DNA of 64,000 nt, taken from positions 1 through 64,000 of the forward strand of contig CAUASB010000006.1 of assembly GCA_958431815.1 (NCBI GenBank), written 5' to 3'. This DNA comes from an uncultured Eggerthella sp. (GTDB lineage: Bacteria > Actinomycetota > Coriobacteriia > Coriobacteriales > Eggerthellaceae). Position numbers and translations under genes: made by a program. Positions 59,798 to 64,000 of the stretch are shown in pieces. The notes under the pieces are model-generated. The model had not been told where the DNA came from. It did not search any database and saw nothing but the letters and a program-made list of their open reading frames with translations. The stretch's first letter is position 1. Each line of letters starts with the position of its first letter.

Positions 59798-59807
59798 CCC
59801 AACAGAG

Positions 59808-59836
59808 AAGGACAGCCCCTTGAACAGGCTGTCCTT
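59808..59836. terminator. Bidirectional terminator after the TetR gene
   Basis: AAGGACAGCC and GGCTGTCCTT pair perfectly over 10 bp with a 9-nt loop, between convergent genes. T-runs are short on both sides. Confidence 0.7.
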
Positions 59837-59865
59837 TCAGCAAAAAGATATTCGCTTTGAATCAG

Positions 59866-60537
59866 TTACAGTTCGATGCGCTCGAAAAGATCGCGGCCTA
59901 CGCCGCAGATGGGGCACACGAAATCTTCGGGCAGCTCGTCTACATATTCGATATGACCGCAAATGGTGCACTGCCAAGCGAAGGTGCGACCGGCGGCTGG
60001 ATCTTCCGCCTTTGCCGTAGCATCGCCGCCATCGCCTTCGTTGAAGCTGGGCGCCTTCGGGGGCGTTTTCCCGCCTTTCACCTGATGGTAGTAGGCATAC
60101 GTCATAGGCTCTTCCTTCGAAAGCGTTTCCGCATCAACCACTTCACCAATGAACAGCACATGACTTCCCAGGTCGACTTCCTGGGACACTTTCACGGAAA
60201 AGCGCGAGCAAACGCCTTCCGTCACATAGGGAATTCCCTGCTTCGATGTCTCGGCTTCAAACCCAGTAAACTTATCGGTGTCGGCACTGGAGTGGAACCC
60301 GAATGCGCCGATAAGCTCCATCGAAGCCGCCTGCGATAAGACAACCACCTCAAAGGCGCCCGTTTCGCGAATGCCCTGCGTAGTGAAATTGTCTTTGTTG
60401 AGCGCAATGCTCGCCTGAGCGGGACTGCTGGTTACCTGGGCAAATGTGTTCGCCACGCAGCCAACCGGTTTGCCATCCCTCAAAGAGCTCACCACGTACA
60501 TGCCGTACGTAAGCGAATGAAATGCCGACTTGTCCAT
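59866..60537 (-). CDS. Flavin reductase fused to rubredoxin (high-molecular-weight rubredoxin type)
   Basis: A 223-residue redox protein. Residues 1-160 are a flavin reductase/flavoredoxin domain (YGMYVVSSLRDGKPVGCVANTFAQVT). The last 45 residues are a rubredoxin with paired iron ligands CTICG and CPICG. In acetogens and clostridia such fusions pass electrons from NADH to flavodiiron proteins for oxygen or NO removal; no such partner gene lies nearby. ATG 60537 follows AAGGGGG at 9 nt; the longer upstream frame lacks conservation. Confidence 0.88.
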   Translation of the reverse strand: MDKSAFHSLTYGMYVVSSLRDGKPVGCVANTFAQVTSSPAQASIALNKDNFTTQGIRETGAFEVVVLSQAASMELIGAFGFHSSADTDKFTGFEAETSKQGIPYVTEGVCSRFSVKVSQEVDLGSHVLFIGEVVDAETLSKEEPMTYAYYHQVKGGKTPPKAPSFNEGDGGDATAKAEDPAAGRTFAWQCTICGHIEYVDELPEDFVCPICGVGRDLFERIEL

Positions 60538-60844
60538 ACCCTGAACCCCCTTCTTTTCTGATGACTCCAGCATACGAAGGAAGCAGTGCTTCGACAAGAA
60601 ACGCCTAGCTAACAAGATATTTCTTGGTTCGTTTCTTATCCCGTGAGCATTTAATCTTTGCCAAATAGTAGGCCGCCACGGGGCAACGCCTAGAGCAGCT
60701 CAATGGACCGCAGGGAGCACATTTTTATCCGCATCTTCCTATGATCAGTGCAAATCGCGCAGGCAAGCCTTAGCCTACAAGTTTGCAACCGAAAACAAAA
60801 AGGCGCCCGCAATGCGGACGCCTTCCCTCTAAGCAAGCTTGACG
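60538..60844. other. Intergenic region upstream of the rubredoxin fusion
   Basis: About 300 nt, holding the rpmE terminator near the right end. A near-palindrome CAAGATATTTCTTG (60613-60626) is flanked by AAGAAACG and CGTTTCTT arms and is a plausible operator for the rubredoxin-fusion gene. No promoter was assigned. Confidence 0.4.
60797..60824 (-). terminator. Terminator after rpmE
   Basis: On the minus strand AAGGCGTCCGCA and TGCGGGCGCCTT pair with one mismatch, then TTTG. It lies 20 nt past the rpmE stop. Confidence 0.85.
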
Positions 60845-61312
60845 CTATTCAGCAGCGGTTTCCTCTGCAACGTCAGCAGCAACTGCTTCCTCAGCAGCCT
60901 CTTCTGCTTCGCCTTCAGCAACAACAGAAGCAGCCTCAGCTTCAGCGGCAGCCTTAGCAGCTTCCTCTTCAGCCTTCTTAGCGTACTCAGCAGCACGAGC
61001 AGCCTTAGCAGCAGCCTTAGCTTCACGCTCAGCCTTCTTGGCAGCTTCAGCAGCCTCGATAGCGGCAGCGCGCTCTGCCTTCTTGGCAGCCTCACGAGCA
61101 GCAACAGCCTCGGTAGCAGCACCGAACTTGTTAGCGAAGCGCTGTACGCGTCCGCCGGAGTCGATCAGCTTCTGCTGGCCGGTGAAGAACGGATGGCAAG
61201 CGTTGCAGATGTCAACGCGGATCTCCGGCTTCGTGGAGCGAGTCTGGAAGGTGTTGCCGCAGGTGCAGGTTACCGTGCAGTCAACGTACTCGGGATGGAT
61301 ATCTTTCTTCAT
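60845..61312 (-). CDS. rpmE: 50S ribosomal protein L31 with a long Ala/Lys/Glu-rich tail
   Basis: Ribosomal protein L31, zinc-binding type, with ligands CTCG (16-18) and CNAC (36-39) and the DSGGRVQRFANKFG ending of normal L31. Standard L31 is about 70 residues; here a further 90 residues follow, built of Ala, Lys and Glu in a coiled-coil-like pattern (AAKKAERAAAIEAAEAAKK). The tail becomes more acidic toward the end. The start follows AAGGAG. The promoter and a leader hairpin lie upstream. Confidence 0.92.
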   Translation of the reverse strand: MKKDIHPEYVDCTVTCTCGNTFQTRSTKPEIRVDICNACHPFFTGQQKLIDSGGRVQRFANKFGAATEAVAAREAAKKAERAAAIEAAEAAKKAEREAKAAAKAARAAEYAKKAEEEAAKAAAEAEAASVVAEGEAEEAAEEAVAADVAEETAAE

Positions 61313-61330
61313 TGGTTCTCCTTACTATGC

Positions 61331-61347
61331 CTTGGTTTCCGACCAAG
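61331..61347 (-). promoter_or_regulatory. Leader hairpin of rpmE
   Basis: CTTGGT and ACCAAG pair in the 50-nt leader between the -10 box and the AGGAG site. It could be an L31 autoregulatory structure, but there is no sequence proof. Confidence 0.35.
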
Positions 61348-61364
61348 ACGAGATAAGCCTATTT

Positions 61365-61392
61365 AGTATAGCGCGAATGCCGCACAACGCAA
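61365..61392 (-). promoter_or_regulatory. Promoter of rpmE
   Basis: TTGCGT (61387-61392) and TATACT (61365-61370) on the minus strand with a 16-nt spacer, 53 nt before the rpmE ATG. Confidence 0.65.
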
Positions 61393-61471
61393 TCGGGCAA
61401 CGAGGGCATCCCCTATTCCTTCACAACAAAGGAGATGCATCCGAAAGGAACGCGCCAATACCCGACAACGC

Positions 61472-61507
61472 AAAAATGCCCGAGAGGAATAGTCCTTTCG
61501 GGCATTT
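61472..61507 (-). terminator. Terminator after metG
   Basis: On the minus strand AAATGCCCGAAAGGA and TCCTCTCGGGCATTT form a long stem, followed by further Ts. It lies 10 nt past the metG stop. Confidence 0.88.
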
Positions 61508-61517
61508 GGAAGCAACA

Positions 61518-63551
61518 CTACTTCTTCTTGATCTGGCTGGGATGGAACTTGAAGAAGTCGGTACGAGGCGGCAAGTCGCGTACGCGATGGCGACGCTCGT
61601 CAAGCTCCATGGCATTGCACAACTCTTCCATGCTGTCGAAGTCGTAGTTCCAGCTGAAGAAGTCCTCGAACTCGAAGTTCATATAATCGCAAATGCGCTC
61701 GGTGCCACGCGGAACCACCGGATGCATCAAAAGCGTGGAAATACGCAGCAAATAGAACGAATCGATCAGCACCTGGCGACGCGCATCGGCGTCGTCATTT
61801 GCCTCGGCTTCGCGGATGCCGCTTGACCAGTACTTGTTGGCATAGCGGATGAATTCGTCCATCAGCGCCATAACCGAGTGCAGGTCGACGTGGTACATCA
61901 GTTGCTCGTACTTGCTCATGGTTTTGTACACCTTGTTCAGAACCTCGGGGCTTACCGCTCCTAAGGGCATGTAACCCTCGAAGTTCTTCGCAGCTTCGTA
62001 GAAGCAGCTACGGGCAAGGCGGTTGAACACCTTGGTAAGCAGCGCGCCTTCCTTCAGCACCGGGTCGGCAACACGCGGGTCATCGCGCTTTGCCGGATCG
62101 GCCTCGAAGATCTTCGGCTTGAAGCCAACCGACTTCTGGTCAAGGGCAAGCGCCAGGAAATGGGCGCGCAGCTGTTCGGAGGTGTAATGGTTCAGAAGCT
62201 CGTCAGCCGTCGGAGGCTTTACCGCACCCGAAGAAGATGCCTTCTTGTCGCCGAACAAGATGTGATGGTTGGCAATGAGCTTCGTCTGCTGCAGCTCGCC
62301 TTCGGGAGCATCGGCCACAACGGGCTGGTTTTCCTGCAACGCAGCGAACAACGCAGGCTGGGCCACACCGTAGAAGTACAAGTTGTCCTGGCCGATGAAC
62401 TGGTACACGGTAGCATCTTTATCGCACCAGAAGGAACGCCATGCCGCACGTGAAAGACCGCGCTCGTCGTTGCGAGCCATGGTGAACGAAAGCGGAGCCC
62501 ACAGGCTTTCAGGCCAGCACCAAACGGTAAGGCCTTCTACCCCTTCGATTTCAGGAACGGGCACGCCCCACTCCACGTTACCGGAAATGCGGAACGGCAC
62601 CAGCGCTTTGCCTGTACGGAAACGGATGTTGGCATCAGCGAGCACCGTACGTGCCTTGTCGCGATCGTAGACGTTCTCGAACTCGATCTCGAAGCTTTGC
62701 TTGCCCTTGGCAGCATCGCGGTACACATGCTTGGGCAGCTTATCGGCGATTTTCAGGTACTCGTCGTGCAGCTCTACCTTGATGTAGATGATGGGCGGAA
62801 CCAAGAATTCCTTGATGGTCTTGGTGACCACCGGACGAATTGCCGGGTCGCCTTCCAGCGAATCAACGTAGTCGCGCACCACATTGGCAAGGCCGGGCAG
62901 GTCGAAGTACCAGTTGCGCACTTCGCGCATTTCGGGCACCGTACCCGAAACCGAGGAAACGGGCTTGATCAAATCTACCGGATCGTACTGATGGCCCAAG
63001 TCGCATTCGTCGGCATACGCCTTTTCGCTCTTGCAACCCTGCACGGGGCAATGGCCTACTACCTGACGCCCGTTCAGGAACATGCCTTCTTTGGCGTCGT
63101 AGAACTGCAAGGTGCTTTCCAGATGCAAAAAGCCCTTGTCGTAGAGGCGCTTCACAAATGCCGCCGAAATGGAGCGGTGTACTTCACCGCAATGGCCAAG
63201 GCCGCTGCCCTCGTACACGTCAAGGCTGATGTCGTAAGCATCGAGCGTTGCCTTCTGACGGTCATGGTTGCGGCGTACGTAATCTTCCAGCGTGCCTTCG
63301 AACGTACCCGCTTCCACTTCCTTGCGATAGCCCTCTTCGATAGGGGAACCGAAGCAGTCAGTGCCGGAAACGAACACCACGTTTTCCGCACCGATGCGGT
63401 CGCGCAAGAAGCGCGCATAACAGTCGGCGGGGACAAACACACCGCCCACGTGGCCAAAGTGCAAGGACTTGTTGCCGTAAGGCATGCCCGCCGTCACCAC
63501 AGCGCGCTTAGGCCACTCGATTCGTTCTTTCTTATTTTGCGACGGAGCCAT
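61518..63551 (-). CDS. metG: Methionyl-tRNA synthetase
   Basis: Charges initiator and elongator tRNA-Met. The 677-residue class I enzyme has the HIGH motif as LHFGHVGG (near residue 31), a zinc knuckle around CPVQGCKSEKAYADEC, and TVWCWPESLWAPLS. The KMSKS loop is not standard: the corresponding segment reads GDKKASSSGAV, with only the first Lys and Ser retained. The anticodon-binding helical domain is present at the C-terminus. The start overlaps the sppA stop by 20 nt. Confidence 0.9.
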   Translation of the reverse strand: MAPSQNKKERIEWPKRAVVTAGMPYGNKSLHFGHVGGVFVPADCYARFLRDRIGAENVVFVSGTDCFGSPIEEGYRKEVEAGTFEGTLEDYVRRNHDRQKATLDAYDISLDVYEGSGLGHCGEVHRSISAAFVKRLYDKGFLHLESTLQFYDAKEGMFLNGRQVVGHCPVQGCKSEKAYADECDLGHQYDPVDLIKPVSSVSGTVPEMREVRNWYFDLPGLANVVRDYVDSLEGDPAIRPVVTKTIKEFLVPPIIYIKVELHDEYLKIADKLPKHVYRDAAKGKQSFEIEFENVYDRDKARTVLADANIRFRTGKALVPFRISGNVEWGVPVPEIEGVEGLTVWCWPESLWAPLSFTMARNDERGLSRAAWRSFWCDKDATVYQFIGQDNLYFYGVAQPALFAALQENQPVVADAPEGELQQTKLIANHHILFGDKKASSSGAVKPPTADELLNHYTSEQLRAHFLALALDQKSVGFKPKIFEADPAKRDDPRVADPVLKEGALLTKVFNRLARSCFYEAAKNFEGYMPLGAVSPEVLNKVYKTMSKYEQLMYHVDLHSVMALMDEFIRYANKYWSSGIREAEANDDADARRQVLIDSFYLLRISTLLMHPVVPRGTERICDYMNFEFEDFFSWNYDFDSMEELCNAMELDERRHRVRDLPPRTDFFKFHPSQIKKK

Positions 63552-64000
63552 TGCTCTCCAACTCCTTCAACGCCGATGCCAGTTGATCGGCGGAAATAGA
63601 TTTGTTTTCAGATACCAGGTCCAACAACGTGGAAAGGTCGTCTGAGCCTTTCTGCCCAAGCGACGCCGTTGCGTAATCGGATGCGTGGCCGGCAAGCTGA
63701 GCAGCGTATTTCACCGCATCTTCTTTCGTGCCGATTTCGTCGGCAAGGCCGTTCTGCACCGCATCAACGCCCGTGAACGTCATACCCGTTGCCAAGGCGC
63801 GCACCTCGTCGGTGCTCATGTCGCGTCCCTCGGCAACGTTTTGGATGAACGTTTCGTTGATCTGATCGACCTGCGCTTGGTAATACGCGCGTTCTTCGTC
63901 GGTCAGCTTGCGGGTGCCGTAGGTGGAGTCTTTACTTTGCGCCGAAGTAATATTGTCGGTCGAAATGCCCAACATGCTCATAAGGCCCGAATAATCGACC
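63532..64000 (-). CDS. sppA: Signal peptide peptidase SppA (S49 family), C-terminal part
   Basis: Only the last 156 residues lie in the window; the gene continues beyond the right edge. The region with DEERAYYQAQVDQINETFIQNVAEGRDMSTDEVRALATGMTFTGVDAVQNGLADEIG is typical of the end of an S49 membrane-bound peptidase that degrades leftover signal peptides. The catalytic Lys and Ser lie upstream and are not visible. It precedes metG with a 20-nt overlap and probably shares its transcript. Confidence 0.85.
   Translation of the reverse strand, partial: VDYSGLMSMLGISTDNITSAQSKDSTYGTRKLTDEERAYYQAQVDQINETFIQNVAEGRDMSTDEVRALATGMTFTGVDAVQNGLADEIGTKEDAVKYAAQLAGHASDYATASLGQKGSDDLSTLLDLVSENKSISADQLASALKELESNGSVAK

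Noticed and set aside
1..64000. CRISPR array, prophage, insertion sequence or rRNA operon
   Set aside because: No regularly spaced repeats, phage structural genes, transposase or rRNA sequence were found in the window.

Overview
The window is a moderately high-GC chromosomal segment whose gene content, gene order and protein features point to an anaerobic or microaerophilic actinobacterium of the class Coriobacteriia, most like the Eggerthellaceae (a Slackia/Eggerthella-type genome). The indicators are an OmpR-type GlnR-like regulator beside glnA, an archaeal-like topoisomerase I, a class I two-subunit fumarase beside mdh, a cytochrome bd oxidase as the only terminal oxidase in view, and Lys/Ala-rich tails on information-processing proteins. 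This placement is inferred from protein character, not from a database search.

Layout. 1-281: rplU start, leaving the window on the left. 685-6894: cydAB and cydDC, which build the bd oxidase and its maturation exporter. 6900-13709 (minus): polA, the glnA/GlnR-like unit and metN-metI. 13864-19315: two long twin-domain glycosyltransferases and GtrA, probably for a surface polysaccharide, then tRNA-Glu. 19640-21464: small accessory genes and tRNA-Ala. 21619-31745 (minus): the conserved block pyrH-frr-uppS-cdsA-dxr-rseP-ispG-proS-U32, linking ribosome recycling, isoprenoid and lipid carrier synthesis and tRNA charging. 31864-35207: aroD, htrA and an amino-acid-binding lipoprotein. 35642-39136: comF, a processive glycosyltransferase, a cupin, a small protein and tRNA-Thr. 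39223-50360 (minus): a PflA-like radical SAM protein, a dehydrogenase with a metal-binding tail, two DegV proteins, then the chain mdh-fumarase-tmk-holB-ricT-pncB. 50589-53159: topA. 53160-54711: an AT-richer island with a MITE-like element and a nuclease-like gene. 54741-64000: a GyrI-like protein, a DUF1385 protein, thyX, a TetR-flanked pair of seven-helix membrane proteins, a flavin reductase-rubredoxin fusion, rpmE, metG and the end of sppA.

Two families of non-coding elements stand out. The first has four full copies of about 115 bp (9756, 12128, 20761, 30245) and one decayed copy (about 9629). Each has the same outer motifs and a 12-bp stem whose two arms differ in sequence between copies yet remain complementary, and all lie in one orientation between co-directional minus-strand genes. 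I see no protein explanation for them; this pattern fits a structured RNA or a palindromic DNA repeat under structural constraint. The second is a pair of about 207-210 bp elements with roughly 45-bp terminal inverted repeats (26842 and 53473) that look like non-autonomous mobile elements. No transposase, CRISPR array, prophage or rRNA gene was found.
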